A DNA stretch of 64,000 bases from Archangium gephyra. Its GTDB lineage: Bacteria > Myxococcota > Myxococcia > Myxococcales > Myxococcaceae. This document shows, one piece after another, positions 8,381 to 16,194 of this stretch (its first letter is position 1; every line of letters begins with the position of its first letter). The position numbers and the translations under genes are program-made. The notes below the pieces were generated by a model, which saw only the letters and a list, made by a program, of their open reading frames with translations, had not been told where the DNA came from and searched no databases. The stretch covers positions 67,598-131,597 of the forward strand of contig QFQP01000021.1 in the NCBI GenBank assembly GCA_003243425.1, given 5' to 3'.

Positions 8381-9214
8381 ATGGCCCACCTCGACCTCAT
8401 TCCGAAGAAGGACGTCTCGAGTTTCCGCAAGCTGGCCATCGGTACGTGGCAGACGGCCTACGACCCCACCGTCTACGGAACGATGCGCATCCGCATGGAG
8501 AAGTCGCTCCACTACATCGAGCGCTTCCGTGAAGTGCACGGCGTGAAGCTGACGGTCACGCACCTCGTCGCCAAAGCCATCGCCGAGGGGCTCAAGAAGT
8601 GCCCCGACGCCAACGCCATTCTGCGCTTCAACAAGATCTACCTCCGCAAGCAGGTGACGTTGTCGGTGCTCGTGGTGCAGACGGATCAAGGCGACGGAAA
8701 GGTCGACCTCACGGCCGCGCGCATCGCCGACGCTGATCAGAAGTCACTCAAGCAGATGGCCGCCGAGATGCAGGAGGCGGTCGACAAGGTCCGCAACCGC
8801 AAGGACAAGGCGCTCGAGGAGAGCAAGGGGACCATTCACAAGATCCCCTTCCTCTTCATGAACGCGTTCCTGAAGCTGCTCGGCTTCCTCATGTACACGC
8901 TCAACCTCGACCTCTCGTTTCTCGGCATGCCGAAAGACGCGTTCGGCGGCGTGACCATCACCAACGTCGGCAGCCTGGGCCTCGACATCGCGTACGTGCC
9001 GCTGGTGCCGTACACCAACACGCCCATCTTCATCGCGCCCGGAGCCGTGCAGGACGTGCCCGTCGTCGAAGGCGACAAGGTGGTGCCCGGGAAGATCATG
9101 CACCTCAACGCGTCGTTCGATCACCGCTTCATCGACGGCTTCCACGCCGGGCTCATCGCCAAGACGGTGCGCGACATGATGGAGAACCCCTTCGAGCGCT
9201 TCGACCCGGTGTGA
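8381..9214 (+). CDS. 2-oxoacid dehydrogenase acyltransferase domain protein (stand-alone catalytic domain)
   Basis: 277 residues from ATG 8381. Matches the catalytic E2 (BCDH/PDH acyltransferase) fold only: no lipoyl domain and no peripheral-subunit-binding domain. Conserved pieces are VTHLVAKAIAEGLKKCPDAN, TITNVGSLG, and the catalytic D-H-R-F-I-D-G near the C-terminus (His as base). A long insertion with charged helices (about residues 115-175, including a hydrophobic FLFMNAFLKLLGFLMY stretch) sits where oligomer contacts usually are. Such stand-alone proteins are annotated as acyltransferases of unknown acceptor in myxobacteria; no E1 or E3 gene is nearby. Confidence 0.85.
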   Translation: MAHLDLIPKKDVSSFRKLAIGTWQTAYDPTVYGTMRIRMEKSLHYIERFREVHGVKLTVTHLVAKAIAEGLKKCPDANAILRFNKIYLRKQVTLSVLVVQTDQGDGKVDLTAARIADADQKSLKQMAAEMQEAVDKVRNRKDKALEESKGTIHKIPFLFMNAFLKLLGFLMYTLNLDLSFLGMPKDAFGGVTITNVGSLGLDIAYVPLVPYTNTPIFIAPGAVQDVPVVEGDKVVPGKIMHLNASFDHRFIDGFHAGLIAKTVRDMMENPFERFDPV

Positions 9215-9264
9215 TCCGACTGATCCGCATCAGCCACGCTTGTTGGGGCAGTTTGCGACGTTGT

Positions 9265-9279
9265 TGACAATCATTCTCA
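9265..9279. promoter_or_regulatory. Fur-box-like operator
   Basis: TGACAATCATTCTCA matches the Fur 7-1-7 core TGATAATCATTATCA at 13 of 15 positions. It lies 23 bases before the first gene of the di-heme/imelysin operon and overlaps a TTGACA that could be a -35 element (9264-9269). Iron-loaded Fur binding here would repress the operon. The families downstream are iron- or haem-linked, which supports the reading. Confidence 0.75.
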
Positions 9280-9301
9280 AAATCCCCTAAGCGCCGCGGG
9301 C

Positions 9302-9496
9302 ATGCACTCCACGGTCGAGCTGTTGGCGCAGAGCCCGTGCGCGAAGGTCACCCGCTGTGAAGGTGGCCACTTCCACCTGACCGTCGGCCCGGTGACCGTG
9401 TGCATGGAGCCCGACGTCTTCCGCGCGGTGGCGCTCACCATGCGTGACGCCGCGGCTCGCCTCGAGGCTTCGCAGGCCCCGCAGGTGCGCGCATGA
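9302..9496 (+). CDS. Small conserved-looking protein heading the iron-regulated operon
   Basis: 64 residues, no signal peptide or membrane segment. Contains C-E-G-G-H-F-H-L-T-V-G-P-V-T-V, a strand-rich block with a Cys/His cluster, then a helix rich in Ala. It resembles small cytoplasmic proteins of the DUF6686-like kind that sit beside haem genes, but I am not certain of the family. It begins 23 bases after the Fur-box-like site and overlaps the di-heme gene by four bases (ATGA), so it is the promoter-proximal gene of the operon. Metal or haem handling is inference only. Confidence 0.6.
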   Translation: MHSTVELLAQSPCAKVTRCEGGHFHLTVGPVTVCMEPDVFRAVALTMRDAAARLEASQAPQVRA

Positions 9497-10680
9497 AGAA
9501 GTGGCTCTTGCTGCTCGGCCTCGCGGCGTGTGGTCCCGAACTGCCCGTCGAGACGCGGCCCGACTTCTCTTCAGACCTGCCCATCTCCGGCGTGTCGCTC
9601 GAGTGGGAGACCGCGTTCAACGAGGGTGACGCGCTCTTCGACCTGCCGTTTCGCGAGGCTGATGGTCTGGGCCCGCTCTTCATCCGCACGTCGTGCGGCA
9701 ACTGTCACCGCGCCGCGGCGCGTGGCCCCGGCCTCGTCGAGCGCGTGGTGCAGGTCGACTTCGACGGCAGGCCCACGCCCGGTCAGCCCGCGTTGCCCTA
9801 CGGCTCGGTGGTTCGCCCGTACGCGAACTCGGGCGCTACGCCGTTGCTGGCGCCGATGCGCGACGACGTGAAGGTCTCCCGCCGCGCCGGCATTCCGGTG
9901 ATGGGCCGCGGGTGGCTGGAGGCGGTCGCCGACTCGGAGCTCGTTCGCGTGGCCGCAGAGCAGGCGCTGCGCACCGACGGTGTTTCAGGCCGCATCAACT
10001 ACGTGAAGTGGATGAGCGAGCCCAACAGCGACACGCGCTTTCACCAGCACCGCCTGGGTGACACCGTCATCGGCCGCTTCGGCTTGAAGGCGCGTCAGCC
10101 GATGCTCGACGACTTCGCGGCCGACGCGCTGCAGGGCGACATGGGGCTGACCTCGCCGCTGCGGACGCACGAAGTGCCCAACGCCGAAGGCCTCGCGGAC
10201 GACCGCAAGCCGGGCGTGGACATGACGATGGCGCAGACCAACGCGCTCGCCGACTACGTGCGCCTCATCGCCATTCCGCGACGCAAGGCCGCCAACGAGA
10301 ACGGCCGCCAGAAGTTCGAAGCGGTGGGCTGCAACGCCTGCCACGTGCCGTCGCTGCGCACGCGCGACGACTACCCCATCGAACAGCTCGCCGGCGCCGA
10401 CGCCCCCATCTTCACCGACCTGTTGCTGCACGACCTGGGGCCCACGCTGTCCGACGGCATCGTCGACGGCGACGCGAGCGCGAGTGAGTGGCGCACCGCC
10501 CCCCTCATCGGCGTGCGGTTCCTCACCGCGTTCCTGCACGATGGCCGCGCGGCCTCCGTCGACGAAGCCATCCGCCTCCATGGCGCCGAGGGCAGCGAAG
10601 CGAAGTCTTCCGTGGAGTCCTACGCAGCGCTGGCCGAAGACGACCGGGTCGCACTGCTCGAATACGTGTCGTCATTGTGA
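9493..10680 (+). CDS. Di-heme oxidoreductase lipoprotein (DUF1111 family)
   Basis: 395 residues. Short lipoprotein signal (MKKWLLLLGLAAC, lipobox L-A-A-C). Two haem-c motifs: C-G-N-C-H near residue 68 and C-N-A-C-H near residue 280, with a long intervening region, as in the DUF1111 'di-heme oxidoredictase' family related to MauG/cytochrome c peroxidases. The C-terminus R-T-A-P-L-I-G-V-R, F-L-H-D-G-R-A and S-V-D-E-A-I-R-L-H-G is diagnostic. Likely a periplasmic electron-transfer or peroxidase-type enzyme on the membrane. In other bacteria this family is found beside imelysin genes under iron control, as here. Confidence 0.92.
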   Translation: MKKWLLLLGLAACGPELPVETRPDFSSDLPISGVSLEWETAFNEGDALFDLPFREADGLGPLFIRTSCGNCHRAAARGPGLVERVVQVDFDGRPTPGQPALPYGSVVRPYANSGATPLLAPMRDDVKVSRRAGIPVMGRGWLEAVADSELVRVAAEQALRTDGVSGRINYVKWMSEPNSDTRFHQHRLGDTVIGRFGLKARQPMLDDFAADALQGDMGLTSPLRTHEVPNAEGLADDRKPGVDMTMAQTNALADYVRLIAIPRRKAANENGRQKFEAVGCNACHVPSLRTRDDYPIEQLAGADAPIFTDLLLHDLGPTLSDGIVDGDASASEWRTAPLIGVRFLTAFLHDGRAASVDEAIRLHGAEGSEAKSSVESYAALAEDDRVALLEYVSSL

Positions 10681-10692
10681 GCTGAAGACACC

Positions 10693-11700
10693 ATGCGTTT
10701 GCGTCTGCTGTTGCCCGCCGTTTCCATCATCGCGTCTGCCTGCACGCCTCCTGAAGAGGTCGCGGCCACCGAGACCAAGTCGTACGTCGAGACCAACCTC
10801 GACGCCTTCGTGAGCGCGACGACCGCGCTGTGCGACGCGGCTCCGGCGCCCGACGCCGACGGGTGGAACGCCACGGCCGACGCCGCCGCGGTGACGAAGA
10901 TGAAGACCGAGTGGAAGAAGGCGCGCGTGGCCTACGAGCGCGTCGAGGGCTCCATCGCCGTGCTCTTCCCCGAGCTCGATGCGTCGACCGACGAGCGCTA
11001 CGACGGCTTCGTCGAGAACGAGAAGGACGAGAACCTCTTCGACGATCAGATCGTCACCGGCGTGCACGGCATCGAGCGCATTCTGTGGAGCGACTCGATC
11101 CCCGCCGAGGTGAAGACCTACGAAGAGGGCCTGCCCAACTACGTGGCCGCCGCGTTCCCCGCGAACGAAGCCCAGGCCAGCGACTTCAAGAACAAGCTGT
11201 GCGCGAAGCTGGTCACCGACTCGAAGAAGATGCGTGACGACTACAAGCCGCTCGCGCTCGACACGCCTGCCGCGTTCCGTGGCGTCATCGGCTCGATGGA
11301 AGAGCAGCTCGAGAAGACGACCTTCGCCGCCACCGGTGAAGAGGAGTCGCGCTACTCGAAGCACACGCTGGCCGACATGCGCGCCAACCTCGAGGGCGCG
11401 ACGAAGACGTACGAGGCGTTCCGCCCGTGGCTCAAGTCGAAGGGCCAGGACGCGCTCGACACCAGCATCACCGCGGGGCTGGCGAAGGTGAAGAGCGCGT
11501 ACGACGCCATCTCGGGTGAGTCGATCCCCACGCCGCCGGCGACGTGGAGCGCCGCCAACCCGTCTGAAGCCGACCGCGCGACGGACTTTGGCAAGCTCTA
11601 CACGCTCGTCGAAGACGAGACCGCCACCACCGGTGACGCGCTGGTGGCCAACATGTTGAAGGCGGCCGACGCCCTCGGCATCGCGGCGCTCCCGGAATAA
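10693..11700 (+). CDS. Imelysin-family (peptidase M75/EfeO-like) iron-uptake lipoprotein
   Basis: 335 residues. Lipoprotein signal with I-A-S-A-C lipobox (Cys about 17). The imelysin signature GxHxxE is present as G-V-H-G-I-E near residues 123-128, and the upstream W-K-K-A-R-V-A-Y-E-R-V-E-G helix is also typical. Imelysins are helical periplasmic or surface proteins, iron-regulated, thought to bind Fe; protease activity is historical and unproven for most. Twelve bases after the di-heme gene and ten before the next gene, so part of the same operon. Confidence 0.93.
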   Translation: MRLRLLLPAVSIIASACTPPEEVAATETKSYVETNLDAFVSATTALCDAAPAPDADGWNATADAAAVTKMKTEWKKARVAYERVEGSIAVLFPELDASTDERYDGFVENEKDENLFDDQIVTGVHGIERILWSDSIPAEVKTYEEGLPNYVAAAFPANEAQASDFKNKLCAKLVTDSKKMRDDYKPLALDTPAAFRGVIGSMEEQLEKTTFAATGEEESRYSKHTLADMRANLEGATKTYEAFRPWLKSKGQDALDTSITAGLAKVKSAYDAISGESIPTPPATWSAANPSEADRATDFGKLYTLVEDETATTGDALVANMLKAADALGIAALPE

Positions 11701-11709
11701 GGAAGGCCC

Positions 11710-12198
11710 ATGCGGTACGCGGCAGCCCTGTTGGTGTGTTTCATCGTCGCCGGTTGTGGCCCTGAACCAGAGCCACCGCCGCCGGCGGGCTTCATCGCCC
11801 TCGAGCGTGACTTCATCGGTTACGACACGTGGGAGGTGAAGGCCTTCGAAGGCGAGTTCGTCGACGAAGCGCACACCGCGGGGCCGCGCAAAGTGTTCCT
11901 CAACAAGCGCGCGCCGTCCGGCTCGACCGAGTGGCCGGTGGGCACCATCTTCGTCAAGGAGTTGGACTTCACGACGTTCGCGATGGTCAAGCGCGGCAAC
12001 GGCTACAACGAGAACGGCGCGAAGGGCTGGGAGTGGTTCGAGCTCACGCGCGACGCCAACGACGTCTCACGCATCAAGTGGCGCGGCCTCGGGCCTCCGC
12101 TGGGTGAGAACTACTCGAAGTCGGGGCAGACCTGTAACGCATGTCACGGCGGCGCCGTGGCGAACGACTCGGTGCTGACCGTCGATTTCCACTTCTGA
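11710..12198 (+). CDS. Cytochrome P460-like lipoprotein
   Basis: 162 residues. Lipobox I-V-A-G-C (Cys about 16) then a Pro-rich linker. The body fits the cytochrome P460 fold: F-V-K-E-L-D, F-A-M-V-K-R-G-N-G-Y-N, G-W-E-W-F-E-L, and one C-terminal haem motif C-N-A-C-H at about residue 142. Family members bind a c-type haem and range from hydroxylamine or NO oxidation to detoxification; substrate here is unknown. Last gene of the Fur-box operon, presumably working with the di-heme protein and imelysin in the periplasm. Confidence 0.8.
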   Translation: MRYAAALLVCFIVAGCGPEPEPPPPAGFIALERDFIGYDTWEVKAFEGEFVDEAHTAGPRKVFLNKRAPSGSTEWPVGTIFVKELDFTTFAMVKRGNGYNENGAKGWEWFELTRDANDVSRIKWRGLGPPLGENYSKSGQTCNACHGGAVANDSVLTVDFHF

Positions 12199-12237
12199 AG
12201 TTGGTCACGCGCTGGCGCTCATTAGAGTGCCGCGCAC

Positions 12238-12765
12238 ATGACGCCCAACCCTGACGCTCCCCTGCAGCAGCCGTCGTGGTTTTCCCGCAATTGGAAGTGG
12301 CTCGTTCCCGTCGGTTGTCTGGTGCCGTTTCTGTGCTGCATCACCTTCGCTGGCGCCACGTACTTCGGCGTCGGCGTGATGATCAAAGGCAGCGGCGCCT
12401 ACAAGGAAGCCATCACCCGCGCGCAACAACACCCCGACGTGCAGGCCGAGCTGGGGACACCGCTCACCGGCGGCATGAACGTCACCGGCGAGCTGAAGAA
12501 CGAGAGCGCCAACGGCATCGCCGATTTCAACGTCGGCGTCGAAGGGCCGAAGGGCAAGGGCACCATGCACGTGGTCGGCACCTCGCGCAGCGGCGTGTGG
12601 AGCCTGTCGGTCATCGACGTCACCACCGACAGCGGCAAGACGATTCAGGTGCTCGACGATGAGGTGATGCCCGACGAGCCGCCGACCGACGAGGCGCCGA
12701 CCGACGAGCCGCCGACCGACGATGCGCCGAGCGAGCCGGCGCCCACCGAGCCCGACGGCGACTGA
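12238..12765 (+). CDS. Coa1-family membrane protein with acidic repeat tail
   Basis: 175 residues. Starts with a short polar part, then S-W-F-S-R-N-W-K-W-L-V-P-V-G-C-L leading into one transmembrane helix (about residues 20-45). The soluble part, with S-G-A-Y-K-E-A-I and a strand-rich G-x-V-T-G-E-L-K-N region, resembles the bacterial cytochrome c oxidase assembly factor Coa1 family. The tail is low complexity: repeats of D-E-P-P-T / D-E-A-P-T encoded by near-identical DNA at about 12660-12740, likely prone to length change. A role in oxidase assembly is only by family name; no oxidase genes are near. Confidence 0.75.
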   Translation: MTPNPDAPLQQPSWFSRNWKWLVPVGCLVPFLCCITFAGATYFGVGVMIKGSGAYKEAITRAQQHPDVQAELGTPLTGGMNVTGELKNESANGIADFNVGVEGPKGKGTMHVVGTSRSGVWSLSVIDVTTDSGKTIQVLDDEVMPDEPPTDEAPTDEPPTDDAPSEPAPTEPDGD

Positions 12766-12893
12766 TTCGTGGCACGCAGAAATCGACGCGACGGCCTGCA
12801 TGTTCTGCGCGGGCCGAAGTGTTTGCGCGAGCCCAGAAGACCGGGGCGCGGGTCATGCGCGTCGTTAGAGAACGGGCCCAATCAGGAGACTTC

Positions 12894-14537
12894 ATGAACG
12901 GAGCAGAACTGTTCGTCCGCGCGCTCGAGAACGAAGGCGTCGAGCGCATCTTCGGTTTGCCGGGTGAAGAGAACCTCGACCTGCTGGAGGCGATGCGGAA
13001 CTCGAAGATCGAGCTGGTGCTCGTGCGCCACGAGCAGGCGGCCGCGTTCATGGCGGCGACCTATGGGCGGCTCACGGGCAAGCCCGGGGTGTGCCTGTCG
13101 ACGCTGGGGCCTGGCGCGCTGAACCTGGCGACGGGCGCGGCGTACGCGCTGCTGGGTGCGATGCCGATGGTGATGATCACCGGCCAGAAGGGCATCATGT
13201 CGAGCCGGCAGGCGCGCTTTCAGATCGTCGACACGGTCGCGGCGATGAAGCCGCTGACCAAGAGCTCGCACCAAATCGTCTCGCCGCAGTTGATCCCCAC
13301 CGCGGTGCGCGAAGCGTTCCGCGTGGCGACCGACGAGCGCCCGGGCCCCGTTCACCTCGAGCTGCCCGAAGACATCGCGGGGGCGAGCTGTGACGAGGCG
13401 CCGCTGATTCCGCCGCACCTCGTCGACTATTCGAGCGCGAGCGCCGCGGCGCTCGACGCGGCGGCCGAGCTCATTCGCAACGCGAAGGCGCCGCTGCTGA
13501 TGTTCGGCGCTGCTGCGTCACGCCCGCGCGCCACCGACGCGCTCGCGAAGTTCGTGCTGCGCACGCGCATTCCGTTCTTCACCACGCAGATGGGCAAGGG
13601 CACCGTGCCCGGCGGCAGCGACTTCTTCATGGGCACGGCCGCGTTGTCCGAGCGCGACTACGTGCACGAGGCCATCGAACGCGCCGACGTCATCGTCACC
13701 ATCGGCCACGACACCGCCGAGAAGCCTCCGTTCCTGATGGGCGCGAACGGGCCGAAGGTGGTGCACGTCGGCTTCCAACCGGCGCACATCGAACAGGTCT
13801 ACTTCCCGCACCTCGAGGTGATCGGCGACATCGGTTCGTCGCTCACGCAGCTCGCCGATCGCGTGGAGGGGAAGATCGCCAACGCCGAGGCGCTGCGCTC
13901 GCTGCAGAAGGGAATTCTGGGCCGCATCGGCGCACGCGCGACGGAAGACCGGTTCACGCCGCAGCGCATCGTTCACGACGTGCGCGCGGTGATGCCGGAA
14001 GACGGCGTGCTCGCGCTCGACAACGGCATGTACAAGATCTGGTTCGCGCGGAACTACCGCACGCGCCGGGCCAACACGCTGCTGCTCGACAACGCGCTGG
14101 CGACGATGGGCGCCGGGCTGCCCTCGGCGATGGCCGCGGCGATGCTGTACCCGAAGCGTCGCGTGATGGCCGTCTGTGGCGACGGCGGCTTCATGATGAA
14201 CAGCCAGGAAATGGAGACCGCGGTTCGTCTCAAGCTGAACCTGGTGGTGCTCGTGCTCGAAGACCACGCGTACGGGATGATTCGCTGGAAGCAGGCGGTC
14301 GATGAGTTCCCCGACTTCGGCATGACCTTCAACAACCCCGACTTCGTGAAGTACGCCGAGGCCTACGGCGCGAAGGGGTCTCGCGTCACCGACATCAAGG
14401 ACTTCATTCCCACGCTGGAGCGCGCCTTCACCGGCGGTGGTGTGCACCTCGTCGTGGTGCCCATCGACTACTCCGAGAATCAGCGCGTGCTGGTCGAGGA
14501 GTTGAAGCAGCGGCTGCCTGTGACCGGAGAGAAGTGA
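12894..14537 (+). CDS. Acetolactate synthase large-subunit-like ThDP enzyme
   Basis: 547 residues from ATG 12894 with AGGAG upstream (the AUG follows ATCAGGAGACTTC). All three ThDP-enzyme domains are seen: N-terminal PYR domain with the catalytic Glu (R-H-E-Q, Glu about 47) and F-G-L-P-G-E-E-N; a central domain; and the PP domain with G-D-G-G-F-M-M-N-S-Q-E-M-E-T-A (about 429) for ThDP/Mg2+ binding. It resembles the single-gene, AlsS-like group: no ilvN regulatory subunit is adjacent. It converts pyruvate to acetolactate or a related 2-oxoacid. Overlaps the aldehyde dehydrogenase start (TGATG), so the two enzymes are co-translated. Confidence 0.9.
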   Translation: MNGAELFVRALENEGVERIFGLPGEENLDLLEAMRNSKIELVLVRHEQAAAFMAATYGRLTGKPGVCLSTLGPGALNLATGAAYALLGAMPMVMITGQKGIMSSRQARFQIVDTVAAMKPLTKSSHQIVSPQLIPTAVREAFRVATDERPGPVHLELPEDIAGASCDEAPLIPPHLVDYSSASAAALDAAAELIRNAKAPLLMFGAAASRPRATDALAKFVLRTRIPFFTTQMGKGTVPGGSDFFMGTAALSERDYVHEAIERADVIVTIGHDTAEKPPFLMGANGPKVVHVGFQPAHIEQVYFPHLEVIGDIGSSLTQLADRVEGKIANAEALRSLQKGILGRIGARATEDRFTPQRIVHDVRAVMPEDGVLALDNGMYKIWFARNYRTRRANTLLLDNALATMGAGLPSAMAAAMLYPKRRVMAVCGDGGFMMNSQEMETAVRLKLNLVVLVLEDHAYGMIRWKQAVDEFPDFGMTFNNPDFVKYAEAYGAKGSRVTDIKDFIPTLERAFTGGGVHLVVVPIDYSENQRVLVEELKQRLPVTGEK

Positions 14538-15928
14538 TGAGCACGTTGAAGGTGGTGCAGGCGTTCGATCGCGCGCTCATCGAAGAAGTGGAGATGGACG
14601 ACGCCGCGGCGCTCGAGAAGAAGCTGGCGCTGGCCAACGAGGCGTTCCGCAAGCGCGGCGGTTGGCTCAAGACGCACCAGCGAACCGCGGTGCTGCTGAA
14701 GACGGCGCAGCTGTTGAGCGAGCGGAAAGACGCGTTCGCCACGTTGATCGCGCGCGAGGGCGGCAAGCCGTGGCCCGACGCGGTGGTCGAGGTGATTCGC
14801 GCCATCGACGGGCTCAAGAACGCAGCCGACGAGCTGCGCAACTTCGCGGGCCGTGAAATTCCGTTCGGTCAAACGCCGGCCAGTGAAGGCCGCCTCGCCT
14901 TCACCACGAAGGAGCCGATTGGCGTCGTCGCGGCCATCTCGGCGTTCAACCACCCGTTGAACCTCATCGTTCACCAGGTGGCGCCGGCGGTCGCGGTCGG
15001 TGCGCCCGTCATCATCAAGCCCGCGCAGGTCACGCCGCTCTCGTGCCTCGCGCTCGTCGCGTTGTTCCGCGAAGCCGGGCTCGACGAAGCCTGGTGCCAG
15101 ACGTTCATCACCGACGACAACGCGCTCGCCGAGAAGCTGGCGACGGACACGCGCGTGGCGTTCCTGAGCTTCATCGGCTCGGCGAAGGTCGGTTGGTATC
15201 TGCGCAGCAAGCTGCCGCCGGGCACGCGGTGTGCGCTCGAGCACGGTGGCGCGGCGCCGGTGATCATCGACCGCAGCGCGAAGCTCGAGAAGCTCATCGA
15301 GCCGGTGGTGAAGGGCGGCTACTACCACGCAGGGCAGGTGTGCGTTTCCGTGCAGCGCGTGTTCGTTCACCAGTCGCTGCTGAACGACTTCATCGAGGGC
15401 TTCTCGGCGCGGGTGGCGAAGCTGCGCGTGGGAGATCCACTCACGAAGGACACCGAGATGGGCCCGCTGATTCTCCCGCGTGAGACCGAGCGCGTGCAGT
15501 CGTGGATCGACGAAGCGGTGAAGGGCGGCGCGCGGCTCATCGGCGGCGGGCGCATGTCAGAGACCACGTTGAAGCCGTCGATTCTCGTCGAGCCCGCGGC
15601 CGACGCGAAGGTGTCGACGCTGGAGATCTTCGGGCCGGTCACCTGCGTGTACGGCTTCACCGAGCTCGACGCGGCGATCGAAGCTGCGAATTCCCTGCCG
15701 TGGTCGTTTCAGGCCAGCGTGTTCTCGAGCGACCTCGACGCCGCGTTGAAGGTCGCGAAGCGGGTCGATGCGTCGGCGGTGATGATCAACGACCACACCG
15801 CGTTCCGCACCGACTGGATGCCGTTCGCCGGGCACCGACAGTCCGGCTACGGCATCGGCGGCATTCCCTTCACCATGCACGACCTGACGCACGAGAAGAT
15901 GATCGTCTTCAAGAGCGAGTCGCTCTGA
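14537..15928 (+). CDS. NAD(P)-dependent aldehyde dehydrogenase
   Basis: 463 residues from ATG 14537, sharing one base with the upstream TGA. Typical ALDH landmarks: A-F-N-H-P-L-N (cofactor loop), K-P-A-Q-V-T-P-L (K of cofactor binding), F-I-G-S-A-K-V-G, the general-base Glu in L-E-H-G-G-A-A-P near residue 235 (usually E-L-G-G), and the catalytic Cys in H-A-G-Q-V-C-V-S near 268. C-terminal M-P-F-A-G-H-R-Q-S-G-Y-G is the usual P-F-G-G-x-K-x-S-G block with changes. Pairing with an acetolactate-synthase-like enzyme suggests a shared carbon pathway, perhaps removal of an aldehyde made by ThDP chemistry (inference). The following 266 bases hold no gene I can support. Confidence 0.92.
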   Translation: MSTLKVVQAFDRALIEEVEMDDAAALEKKLALANEAFRKRGGWLKTHQRTAVLLKTAQLLSERKDAFATLIAREGGKPWPDAVVEVIRAIDGLKNAADELRNFAGREIPFGQTPASEGRLAFTTKEPIGVVAAISAFNHPLNLIVHQVAPAVAVGAPVIIKPAQVTPLSCLALVALFREAGLDEAWCQTFITDDNALAEKLATDTRVAFLSFIGSAKVGWYLRSKLPPGTRCALEHGGAAPVIIDRSAKLEKLIEPVVKGGYYHAGQVCVSVQRVFVHQSLLNDFIEGFSARVAKLRVGDPLTKDTEMGPLILPRETERVQSWIDEAVKGGARLIGGGRMSETTLKPSILVEPAADAKVSTLEIFGPVTCVYGFTELDAAIEAANSLPWSFQASVFSSDLDAALKVAKRVDASAVMINDHTAFRTDWMPFAGHRQSGYGIGGIPFTMHDLTHEKMIVFKSESL

Positions 15929-16194
15929 CGAAACTCTGCGCGGGCTCCGGGGCTCGCGGGTCAGCCCGGCACCATGCCTGCGCTCGTGTCGCTGTGCCGC
16001 GTCTCCGCCGTCGCGCACGCCGAACCCCGGTGCGTCGAGCGCGGCAGCGCGCGTGACCGACGTCTCGGCGTCTCCCAGCCTGCACCGCCGCCGCGCACCA
16101 TTCCGCCGTGCTGGGCGCGAACGCCCGACGAACCCACGGCCGCGACTCGCCGCACGTTCCACCGCGCGCAAGACAAGGCCAGAGTGGGGCTCCC

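Noticed and set aside
9215..9264. Sigma-54 or other specialised promoter before the iron operon
   Set aside because: No GG-N10-GC pattern in the right place; a TTGACA overlapping the Fur box fits better as an ordinary -35 element.
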